Positions 8,949 to 18,324 of a stretch of 64,000 bases of DNA are shown here, in pieces. Both the position numbers and the translations under genes were made by a program. The stretch is from Siphonodentalium dalli (Eukaryota; Mollusca; Scaphopoda; Gadilida; Siphonodentaliidae): the NCBI GenBank assembly GCA_032622095.1, contig CP136066.1, positions 154,779,152 through 154,843,151 on the forward strand, read 5' to 3'. The first letter of the stretch is position 1. Each line of letters starts with the position of its first letter. The notes beneath the pieces are model-generated. The model saw only the letters and a list, made by a program, of their open reading frames with translations. It was not told the origin of the DNA and did no database searches.

Positions 8949-10905
8949 TTTTCCGCATAGGCGAGGGGCTTCGAGACCTGGCCTTTCCCGAACAAAGCTC
9001 CAGAAGTTTGTCCAACTTTACTGCCAACCCACTCACAGATGATTCTAATGAATTCACTCTGCTGGTCATAGAGCCTTGTTGGGTAGCCCCTAAATTACCT
9101 GTACTCCATCTATCTCCACGACCCCGCGGATCCGAGTCAGACTCCGAACCCGAGCGCCCCTCATAGCGTGCATTTCGAAATGTACGATTCGGGTTACGGT
9201 AGGTACGATCCGGGCTATTCTGATTGTACCGATACGGAGTCCTTTCTCTCCCTCTAAATGCAGCTTGGTCTTTACTCTGGTACATTTGTTTAATAACAGG
9301 TTCATCGTCATCAGTCTCGATGGTTGTTTGCGCCACCTTGGTCTCTTTCTTGGCATCTTTTCCAAATATCGCGTGGCTATTCTGGTGAAACATATGTGCC
9401 TTTTCTATTGCTGCCTCTAAGGTTGTTAGCTCCATATTGGCTATAAATTGACCACACTCCTTGTTGTTCAAACCCTGACTGAACCTGAATATCGCTTGCC
9501 TTTGCTGTATGCCATCCGGTGCATCAGCGAACGCTCGAATGGCCAGCTTTTGCACTCTGTCTGCCCAATCATCGAGTGCTTCATCATCATATTGAGTTGC
9601 CACGGACAAGTCGACTTGCGCCTTATGTGGACGGTCATGAGACTCAAATCGCCTCCGAAGTCTGTGTATCAACTCCAGGTAGGCGAGATCATCATGTCTG
9701 TCGATCAGAGCGCAATATTCCGCAGTCGAGCCTTCCAGACACCATACCAATTTTTCTTTGGCAACATAATCGTTCCACTGCTGTCGAGTGGCATATGGGA
9801 GGAATTTTGATTCAAACACTGTCCATGACGAACTGCCGTCAAACTTCAGACGAGAAGGTATTTTGTCGTTCCTGTGGCGCCCCTCGTTCCATTCCTCGTC
9901 CCCCTGTCGCCTCTCCCAGTAGTTATGTCTGTCCAATCTCCTGTGTCTATCGGGCGATTGCGGTACTACTGGTTGATGAACCGCGGGCTGTGGCAAGACT
10001 GGAGGTAGTTGTGGCGGCCTCACTGGTGGTAGGTTTACTGGCGGTGGTGGTATGTTCATAGGCGGAAATGCCATCTGCGGAAATGGTGCCGGTATATACG
10101 ATGGTAGTTGAGGATAATACCCTTGACCCCCAGTTAGCACAGGTTGCTGCTGGCCAAACGCATCCCCATACCCATATCCCTGATATCCCGCTAGGTATGT
10201 GGGAGGTAGGGCAGGGGTCATGGCAGGCATTTGGAAACCCATTGAACGGGGTGTGGTCACCGGAGGAATTGATGACAGTGTCGGTAAAACCTGCGTCACC
10301 GAAGTTGTTGATGATGCCGTCATATGTGCCTGTGTTGTATACACTGTTGTTGTTGATGCCACTGATGCATGCGTCAATGTGAACATTTGTCCACTGGTTG
10401 CAATTGCTGGGCCGGTCGATGAATTGAACACTTGGTCCGACTGGGGCATATGGCCTGACTGATCCACTCTATGATCCCTCTCAGAAGCCCGATGCCCGAC
10501 AGCATCCCTGGTTTTTTCATCGCTGTCCCACTGTGAATCTCTGTGTCCATTCACCTCTTTATCTCTCTTCCTTGACACCATGAATTCTTGCAGTATGCTA
10601 TACCGGTCGGCAAGTTCATCGTATTTCTTCTTCATCTCCTCAGCGTCTCTACGATCTCGGTCGGCAAGTTCATCGTATTTTTTCTTCATCTCTGCGTCTC
10701 TACGATCTTGCTCCTCTCGTCTCTTTAAGTGTTCCCTGTGGAGGTGTTGTTCATGGTTCATAATGACCTCATCTACACCTCCCTCATCTGATGACATATC
10801 AAAGAGTGGAAATCCTGGTACCTTTGGTCGCGCACCTGAACCAGACTGATTCACAGGTGACGAATGTCTGAAATGTGCTCCACTTACCGGATGTGTATGC
10901 ATCAT
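8857..10905 (-). pseudogene. Gag-like protein with coiled coil, Pro-rich linker and capsid-like domain
   Basis: A 682-codon ORF. Residues ~50-110 are charged with duplicated KKKYDELADR units (coiled-coil-like). Residues ~200-320 are Pro/Gln/Tyr-rich and low complexity. From about residue 350 a retrotransposon gag-type capsid segment follows (LKFDGSSSWTVFESKF, WCLEGSTAEYCAL, ALDDWADRVQKLA). An Arg/Ser-rich nucleocapsid-like tail comes next. The ORF runs out of frame inside the zinc knuckle. The N-terminus is open upstream of the first ATG pair, and the frame changes again near 10.92 kb toward the HhH segment, so the real protein probably started farther upstream. Confidence 0.88.
8894..8934 (-). 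other. CCHC zinc knuckle of gag (in the -1 frame)
   Basis: A perfect C-x2-C-x4-H-x4-C knuckle is encoded here, but in the frame one base behind the gag ORF. The change of frame coincides with a run of seven A on the plus strand (8926-8932; seven U in the transcript). That is either a homopolymer indel or a slippery site. The knuckle frame itself closes near 8.80 kb, before joining the protease frame. Confidence 0.8.
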
Positions 10906-10922
10906 CGATTGTTCAAGATCAC

Positions 10923-11273
10923 CTACCTCACTTTGTTGGCAGTGTCCACACTGCGGTAGACCGCCCCTTTCCCTGCATGATAAGCAATGTCATGATGGGG
11001 ACGTGGTATTATACCGGTAGGTTTCGGAGACCGGAAATCCATTATGGGCAGTTGAGAACAAACCTGAGCCCCAATGATATCGATCAGAGTTCTCCGGTCC
11101 TGGATGTTACCCACTTCGGCCAAGTGTTGCGCAATTTTAGTTGCAGACTTTTCTCCAATACCCGGTATAAGTAGCAAATCATCCATCGCCAAAAAGTTTA
11201 TCTGAATTGCACTCTGGCTTGACATGTTATGCATGTTGTTTGTTCGCACGAGACCAAAATAAAAAATTAACAA
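10923..11273 (-). pseudogene. Helix-hairpin-helix segment at the 5' end of the retrotransposon
   Basis: A 116-codon ORF immediately upstream of gag on the same strand. Residues ~31-66 read MDDLLLIPGIGEKSATKIA..., a helix-hairpin-helix of the non-specific DNA-binding type (hairpin IPGIGEK). It ends in a stop at about 10.92 kb while the gag frame is open alongside, so it was probably the N-terminus of gag or a small ORF before it. The minus strand just upstream holds tggtc-c/t-cgtgcgaac twice (11,239-11,260 and 11,350-11,366), within a diverged ~110-bp direct repeat. Confidence 0.6.
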
Positions 11274-13640
11274 TCGATAATCTTATAGTTTGGCCGTATG
11301 CAAAACAAATTGCACCAGTGTTGAACAATATTGAAAGAGTTACGTAAAGAACAAGTTCGCACGGGACCAAAACCAAAATATTCCGGTCTAGCCTTATGCA
11401 AAACACATGGAAATAGAACTCTGGTTAATAATGAAAGACATAATATATGACACTATAAACATAAATACTACACAACAACATTCAGCTGAAATAAATTTTT
11501 ATGTAGCACATAATTATCGCGCACAGTCCAATCTATAGATTACGCGAATGTCTGTCTCAAAAAATATTAGACCAAGAGATAGACATGGAACCGAAGCTGT
11601 GCCACAAGTGATGCCTATGAAAGTTAGATTGAGTGCGATATCTAAGAATGAGACCATTCCATCATAGACCAAAGCCCTCAATGTATTATACTGACGATTG
11701 GAAATATATGGGGGAAATGCGTAGAGTTAAAGTTAGCAAAATTATCGCAATAACTATTTTGATCGTGGTTGTACACTATCACGACAGCTCACTATGATTT
11801 ACCAAGTTAATTATCTCTCACCGAGAAAGCATCAAAATTTAATCTGAAAAATTATGTGTAAATCACAAACAACTCAACAGAACTGAAGTGAAGAATTGGG
11901 AGATATCGGGGGTCATGATAGCCATTGGCCATGTCCATCGCACATTAATGAAATACAAAAAACCCAAAACATGTAGAAAGCAAGCAATACGTAAGAAAAT
12001 TGTGAACAGTCTCAAACTTGACAGTTTCGATGAGGCAGTAATACCTGGCGAAACCGGTAAAAATCTTATATGAATTGAACTTGGTAGATGAGGAATCAAA
12101 ATTCCCTTACCAAGTCAATATGTGTATTGCCATAAGTCAGACAATATTTGCTACAGTGCGAGAAAAATGGCTGTGACAACATGTTGAATAATGAAGGTGC
12201 CTACCCAAAAATCATGTAAAGTTACAGTAAACTACGCACAACAGAAGAAAGCTTTAATATATAATTGTAATGACGGGGGGGAAACACAAAAACCATTTTC
12301 ATCATACACAATCAAAATGAAATACGAAGATCACAAGAAGAGCCACGAATCAAATGAAAACTGTTTATTATTATCAAAAAACAATTATAGCATACAGAAT
12401 ACAAAAATAATTGAACAATCAAATGACCTGGGTGGGAAGCTTACAAACTGAAAGTAGGTCAAAACACTGCTGAAAGCATACCAAGCAGAATGGTGCACCT
12501 GCTGCACGGCTCGATATGCAGGGTTTGCAGTGGCAAATATTTGTAGTGGCCATGCTGAAACGAAAAGAGGTTATGGACTGATATTTGAATTCCTACAAAT
12601 GTCACAAAAAATGAAAATACGAAAATATAACAAACACAATACTTACTGAGAGGTAATTGTACTAAATTTAAATTACGCGGTGGTTTAGTCGCGAGGCAGA
12701 AAAACAAAACATGCTTTCCTCAAAATGGCGGATATCGCCGAATCGAGGGTGAAGGTTCCAAGATGGCGGACGGCCTCCCGCACCAAAAATTTCAAAGAAA
12801 TTGAACCGAAAAGGAAAATACAAATAACTGATTTACGCGATTTTAAACGAGTGAATTTAAGGTTAGCATGGATAGGAAAACATCATCGTCGCCATTATCG
12901 AGTAATGACAACGTACCTGTTGTAGACTAGATGAGTAGAATTGAGTGTTCATGAACGTGTTTCTTCGACTAGAGTTGAGTTTGGAGTGAATCACATGGCG
13001 TCTCTCGGGCCTTCCGTTGGTCTCCGCGTTCCTTCGGCCATTTCCGTCGTTGCTCCGGACTTTACGAGGTCCCACTGATAACCAGGCTCACCACGAAAAC
13101 CCGCCTCGGAACATCAGAACAGTGATTTTATCAAATAAATAGTGTGGCTCCCCTTACATCGTTCAACTGAAGTGAGCACCATCAGCACATATATTCTACT
13201 CAAAATGGTCCAGTTGTGAGTGAATACAGCTGACACTGTCTCACCGAGTGACCACCAGAGGCAGTAGTGTGTGGGCAATTTGAATGGGGTTTTGGTATTC
13301 AATAGACTGACAATGTGCACGCATGCAAACACAGTCAGGGGGTGGATATTCACAATGTACAAACACGCGAAGGCAGTTTCGAGGAATGGTTACATCGTTG
13401 TGTTTCAACACATTGAAACTTCGCACAACCACCCACACACGTCACATGGGCCTGCCAAATATGTCCCCTCTCACTCATGTGCGAGGGGACGCACCCAACA
13501 CAAGATAAGCGGATAATCCATGACGTTACACGTGTTGATCAATGCTGTATACCATTATCTCATTATTAGGGAACACAGCAGTTGTTTTTGGAATACACTG
13601 TGCGGCTCCATTTTGGTGCTATGGGAGGCCAAATTCACAT
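11274..13640. other. Non-coding stretch; probable retroelement 5' end, then unassigned DNA
   Basis: No gene is recognised. 11,239-11,460 holds a diverged ~110-bp direct repeat sharing ttcgcacg.gaccaaaa and cttatgcaaaac. The 5' LTR of the Gypsy element may lie here, but without the other LTR its limits cannot be set. Short ORFs on both strands (for example 11,863-12,099 and 12,191-12,451) have no recognisable domain. The strand and phase of any transcription are unknown. Confidence 0.5.
12715..13080. promoter_or_regulatory. Possible CpG-type promoter or first-exon region
   Basis: Relative to the AT-rich surroundings this patch has more CpG and two atggcgg motifs (12,725 and 12,762), one as caagatggcgg, a YY1-like core-promoter motif in animals. 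A 66-codon plus-strand ORF starts at the first atggcgg and is basic but unrecognised. It could be a distal promoter or 5' non-coding exon for the plus-strand GANAB gene 3.7 kb downstream, or a promoter of an unrelated transcript. Confidence 0.25.
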
Positions 13641-13654
13641 TTAATAATGAATTC

Positions 13655-13807
13655 AATTGCGCTTAAGCGCAAATAATTGCGCTTAAGCACAATCAATTGC
13701 GCTTAAGCGCAAATACCACATATTGTGCTTAAGCGCAAATAGGGCATTTATGCTTAAGTGTAATTAATTACACTTAAGCGCAATCAATTGCGCTTAAGCG
13801 TAATTGT
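13655..13807. repeat. Tandem array of 16-bp palindromes (TTGCGCTTAAGCGCAA)
   Basis: About eight copies or variants of the perfect palindrome TTGCGCTTAAGCGCAA (variants include acacttaagcgca and gtgcttaagcgc) are spaced 3-12 bp apart. Each copy could form a small hairpin or be a dimeric protein-binding site. No matching coding sequence is nearby. Confidence 0.9.
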
Positions 13808-14119
13808 GACTACTATCTAACCTACCCATAAACTATTAGCATGACCTGGTGTATCACCTAGCAACACAAGAAGAGCATTGGGCTAATTTTGACCTGTACT
13901 CAACATTAAAACTGAGTATGTGTTCAACAAGGCGAATCCCCTAATTACATATTATCAGCATCCCTCTATCCAAAGAATTGATGTCGCCTTCCCGGATCTC
14001 TAGTAATGTTTTGTATGATGTTTTTAATGTATTTTTGCACAGATTTTAGCCTTTACTATGGTAATATCCTATATATGCATGCGGTGTCACTGCATGAGGG
14101 CTTTCTTACCTCATACATA

Positions 14120-14333
14120 CAGTAATGCTCTATTTAATTGACTTCTTAAACACAGCAGAATTATGGGTAACTTTTCAGGATTTAGTCGGAAATATGGCTT
14201 GTTAATTGCCATTCATCGAAAAGCTCCAGAGAGCTTTCCGATGAATGGCAACAAGCCATATTTCCGACTAAATCCTGAAAAGTTATCATTAATTCTGCTG
14301 TGGTTAAGGAGTCGATTAATTAGAGCATTACTG
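14120..14333. mobile_element. Foldback MITE, family F1, copy 1
   Basis: An almost fully palindromic 214-bp element. It starts CAGTAATGC and ends GCATTACTG, flanked by TA on both sides, as for Tc1/mariner-type insertions. The arms carry cagcagaattatgggtaa and ggaaatatggcttgtt, and the centre is the self-complementary aaagctc...gagcttt. Related copies lie at about 21,069, 26,033 and 42,832. Confidence 0.9.
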
Positions 14334-14335
14334 TA

Positions 14336-15780
14336 TGGTTTACTTATTGACTTAAATCAGGGGGGAAAAACCCTATTTTCATATTATCAGCATCCCTGTC
14401 CAAAAAATGGTGTGTAATTACTGGAGCTTTGGTGTCTCAGTCCTGAAGCTCTAATTTTTCTTATTAAATCAGCAGCTCTTGCACAAATCTATAGTATTTC
14501 CATGATCATATAGTGTGAATGTGGTGTCACCGAGGGCTTGCTTCCCTCATATGGTGTGCCTGTATACTCGAAAATTGAAGAAAATCAATGTCACCCCGAC
14601 TAATACAGAAAGTAATGCTATTGCAAGTAGCCCCAACTAATATATACCGAAGATAATATAATGCTATCACGAATCACTCCAACTAAAACAGAAGGTGATA
14701 CTATTGCGAGTCAGCCATTTTGATAAAGAAGTTGGGCTAGCTCCCTACCCATCCAAACCAATGAAACCAAGAAGTGACATGTCAATATGAGTTAATGCTA
14801 AGTTATGGAGAAACCTATTTATTCACCAGGGGTGTTTTGTTATTATCTCGTAGTACTATCAATCGCCGTTTCTGTCATCTAAAGTCGCGACGTCATCCAA
14901 TTCTTGCTTCATTGAAGCCAAATTTTTTTCTACTAAGGGTGTCTATCTTGCCACGATTTGGCAAACTGGCGAGAATACAAATTGATTTCCGGCACTCAAC
15001 GTGTTAAACATAGAATGGACCCCCACAAATCCAATTTCACTCAAGGTTTTATTCCGCGTTTTGGACCTGTGTTCGTTTATGTTCGTTTGTGTTCGTTGTT
15101 TAGTTGGACCGATAACGTCAGGCAATTAGGCGGAGGAAAATACATTAAATGTATAGCCCCCTGACTATATATAACCAAAAGGCTTTCTAAAAATCAAATC
15201 TTGATTTCACAGAAATGTTCTCTCTTCTTATCAGAGGTTGGTCCACATTACAAACACAGAAGATAAGAAGAAGAGATCCCGAAATCAACGATCGATAACC
15301 CCAGACGGTACGTGAAAAAAAACATGGCGCTGTCCATTCGGACTGATGCTTGGTAAAATATTTAGATGAATAAACTGACAAATTTATAGCTATGTTTTCC
15401 AATTAAATAAAAAGACAGAACTGAAATTTATGTGTTTGCATTACAACGTATTCATTGTCGCCATTATTTTGTTTTCAACCAGAAAAAAAAGGTGTGATCA
15501 AACCAGTGTCTAAAAATAGAACGTACTCGTGCCGTCGTGGTGCTTTTCGGTTGGTCGTGAACTCCGATGTGAAATGAAGTCTTGAAGAGCCAAGTCAAGA
15601 ACTGTGCCATAGCCAAAGTTTTTTTCTACAATTTTGCAATTAATACATTATATTCCCATTTCAAATCTGAGATATTTTAAACAAATATTTCATTTTTAAA
15701 AATAATATTTTATAATATAATTTATAAATATAAAAATAAAAAATAAAATATAAATCTGACCGCCTAAAAATTACAGAGTG
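14336..15780. other. Non-coding stretch without recognised features
   Basis: No domain-bearing ORF is seen. Low-grade direct similarity exists among segments at 14,600-14,720 (taatacagaaagtaatgctat-like text, three loose copies). 15,690-15,770 is nearly pure A/T. The sequence looks like old intergenic repeat DNA. Confidence 0.5.
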
Positions 15781-15781
15781 T

Positions 15782-16118
15782 CTAAAGAACGGTATACCGC
15801 TCTTTAGCGATGAGGGCTAAAGAGCGGTACGGATTATAACGTTATACATTGGCGCAATGCGCAAATTTATCTTGGCAACACACGTGCCGCTCATCCAACA
15901 TGGACTGCTCTTTAGCACCGAGGGCTAAAGAGCAGTATACCGTTCTTTAGCACCAAACACTAAAGAGCGGTATACCGTTCATTAGCGTTTGCCACTAAAG
16001 AGCAGTATACCGTTCTTTAGCACCAAACGCTAAAGAGCGGGTATACCGTTAATTAGCATATCAGGCCCATATAGCTAAAGCGCAGTATACCGCTCTTTAG
16101 CGTTTGGTACTAAAGAGG
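15782..16118. repeat. Array of ~35-bp hairpin units (GCTCTTTAGC...GCTAAAGAGC)
   Basis: Seven units of the form ccg(c/t)tctttagc-loop-gctaaagagcggtata, most back to back from 15,905 to 16,118, with one unit at 15,798-15,830 separated by 75 bp. Each unit is its own inverted repeat with a 6-18 nt loop. Compensating changes occur (cgttcattagc, gctaaagcgcag), but pairing is not always kept. A satellite-like array of hairpins ~700 bp upstream of the GANAB start. Confidence 0.88.
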
Positions 16119-16633
16119 GGTCACCCTATTTACCGAGAACAACCGAGAACAAGGTTTAAAATGCCTTATATACATTAAATATAGTATTTACAACAATAAA
16201 AGAAAACAAGCGCAACGAGAGAGCACTTAAATATATCAATTCATGAAATATTGTTACATTTACATGTAAAGCCGATTTATGATTGCGAAGAAGCTTTCGG
16301 TGCGAAGAGTTTGGCACATGATTTCAGCACTGGCTAGTGGAAAGACCCTTGGATGCATCTTCATATTCGGCCCAAAACAAGAAGAGTTGTGCCTGGTTTT
16401 CCCCGTGTCGGAGCCTCTGATACCGCTTCAATTTCTTCTCCCCAACGAGCTTGATGTTTATGTTGGTGATCACAATCTCGTGGAATAACTGGGGTAGCAG
16501 GATGTAAAATGGGATGTTGCTGTTTCTGCTCTTATAGTTGATTCTGCAGTGACAGCATTCACAATCGTTATTCGTCTGCATTTGGCTTGGACGTAGTTAT
16601 ATAGAGTGGAAACTCGGCTGTCGGTGGAACTGG

Positions 16634-16724
16634 GATGAGGTCCCCAGATGGTGAATTTTGTGATGCTAGCCCGCTGCACAGATAGTATCACTGGTAACTT
16701 CACCCTCTGGGGACCTCATTCTGC
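16634..16724. mobile_element. Palindromic MITE, family F2 (GAGGTCCCCAGAGGGTGAATT), copy 1
   Basis: Inverted arms gatgaggtccccagatggtg and caccctctggggacctcatt enclose a ~45-bp centre with gatgctagcccgctgcaca. Related copies lie at about 22,648 (half), 50,547 and 51,718. It lies 77 bp upstream of the putative GANAB start codon. Confidence 0.88.
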
Positions 16725-16800
16725 AAATGATAGACACACTGGTTGCAGACTTGCTCCAAATATCCGCATCTGATTCATGTTTTTTTTTATTTTCAGGTCG

Positions 16801-16907
16801 ATGATGTGTTACTGGATGTGGTGGTGTCTCTTGAGCACCCTACTATCATCTGTGCATGGGGTTTCTCGGGACAATTTTAAGACTTGTGACCAGAGTGGCT
16901 TCTGCAG
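16801..16907 (+). CDS. GANAB: GANAB coding exon 1 (signal peptide)
   Basis: Encodes residues 1-35 plus two bases of codon 36. The N-terminus [20 protein letters not shown] is a signal peptide, and NFKTC..SGFC matches the start of mature GANAB. The donor is gtaagt at 16908. A tttttttattttcag tract ends at 16796, so an untranslated upstream exon spliced at 16797 is likely. In-frame TGA at 16771 limits any extension to the ATG at 16777. Confidence 0.93.
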
Positions 16908-18289
16908 GTAAGTAGCCACTAATGAAGCAATAACATGATTTTCAAGGGCGTTATGGTTCAGTAACGGCCCAACAGGAATGATTAACAGCCCGAGGGCTGT
17001 TCCATACTGGGAGGGCCGGTGTAATACGTCATCTTCCCCCCCCCCCGGGGGGGGGGGGGAGATGTCCTAGGATATCTTCCCCCCATGTACGACTAAAAAA
17101 TAATTTCACTCGTATGATATCGTTTGGTTCTGAAATGGCCAGAATTTTTTTTTTTGAGATTAAAAAAAAATATATATTAATTTTATATATTATATATTAA
17201 GTTTTTTCACGAATTTGATTGTCTGTTCATGAAATGACCAGAAAATGTTTTTTTTTAATTCAATTTTTTTCTTTCCTTTCAAACGTCCAGGCTTGGATAT
17301 TCCACCCCCACCCCCGCACCTACATGACAAAAAAATCATCTTATGGTTTTATCGCTTATTATTCTTTATATAGTAATGAAACAGCGAGAAATTAGCTTCT
17401 CCAAGAGAAAGTTGTTTGAGTCAGGGTTTGGGGTGGGGGGGGGGGGGAGATGTCCAGGTCAGGATATCTCCCCCCCCCCCCACCCAGCACCTACATGACA
17501 AATAAATCATTGTATGGATTTATTGCTTGTTTTGCTTTATATAGTCATGAAACAGCGAGAAATTAACTTCTTCTGAGAACAAGTTTTTTGAGTCAGGGTT
17601 TGGGGGGGGAATGTCCAGGTCAGGATATCTCCCCCCCCCCCCCCCCCCCCCCACCCACAGCACCTACATGAAAAAAAAATTATCTTATGGTTTTATCGCT
17701 CGTTTTGCTTTATATAGTCATGAAACCTCAAGAAATTAACTTCTTCTGAGAACAAGTTTTTTGAGTCAGGGTTTGGGGTGGGGGGGGGGGGGTGGGGGGG
17801 GGGGTGGGGGGAAGATGTCCAGGTCAGGATATCTCCCCCCCCCCCCAGCACCTACATGACAAAAAAATAATCTTATGGTTTTATCGCTCGTTTTGCTTTA
17901 TATAGTCATGAAACAGCGAGAAATTAACTTCTTCTGAGAACAAGTTTTTTGAGTCAGGGTTTGGGGTGGGGGGGGGGGGGGAAATGTCCAGGACATTTCC
18001 CCCACCCCAAACCCTGACTCAAAAAACTTTTTCTCAGAAGAAGTTAATTTCTCGCTGTTTCATGACTATATAAAGCAAAATAAGCAATAAATCCATACAA
18101 TGATTGTTTTGCCATGTAGGTGCTGGGTGGGCGGGAAGATAACCTGACCTGGACATTTCCCCCCCCCCCCCCCCCCCCCACCCAAACCCTGACTCAAAAA
18201 ACTTTTTCTCAGAAGAAGTTAATTTCTCGCTGTTTCAAAACGAGCGATAAAACCATAAGATTATTTTTTTTGTCATGTAGGTGCTGGGT

Positions 18290-18324
<35 letters not shown>

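Larger units (their letters stand above)
1..11273 (-). mobile_element. Degenerate Ty3/Gypsy-type LTR retrotransposon with PHD-finger integrase and TatD-nuclease ORF3
   Basis: Reading the minus strand from high to low coordinate gives HhH segment, gag, protease, reverse transcriptase, RNase H, integrase, PHD finger, a repeat-rich spacer, then an ORF with a zinc finger and a TatD nuclease domain. The PR-RT-RH-IN order is that of Ty3/Gypsy (Metaviridae). All parts are on one strand with no LTR or other element visible between them, so I treat them as one unit; inclusion of ORF3 is inference. The coding frames break at about 10.92, 8.93-8.80, 7.11, 6.70, 5.89 and 5.30 kb, and again in ORF3, so the copy cannot make full proteins. 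No LTR pair was found: the 3' LTR should lie left of base 1, and the 5' LTR somewhere right of 11,273 could not be delimited without its partner. Confidence 0.8.

Noticed and set aside
10500-11174. Plus-strand ORFs across gag
   Set aside because: They are reverse-strand shadows of the gag and HhH coding regions.
11239-11366. Primer-binding site of the large Gypsy element (tggtc-c/t-cgtgcgaac on the minus strand)
   Set aside because: It occurs twice within a local repeat and I cannot match it to a tRNA 3' end with confidence; without an LTR boundary it stays unassigned.
12725-12925. 66-codon basic ORF starting at atggcgg
   Set aside because: It cannot be tied to any family. It is reported only as part of a possible promoter patch.
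13655-16118. CRISPR array
   Set aside because: The repeated palindromes have no regular unique spacers and no cas genes, and the DNA is clearly eukaryotic. They are palindrome satellites.
16279-16581. Opposing ORFs of 69 and 85 codons just upstream of GANAB
   Set aside because: No domain, no conserved pattern and no splice link to GANAB seen.
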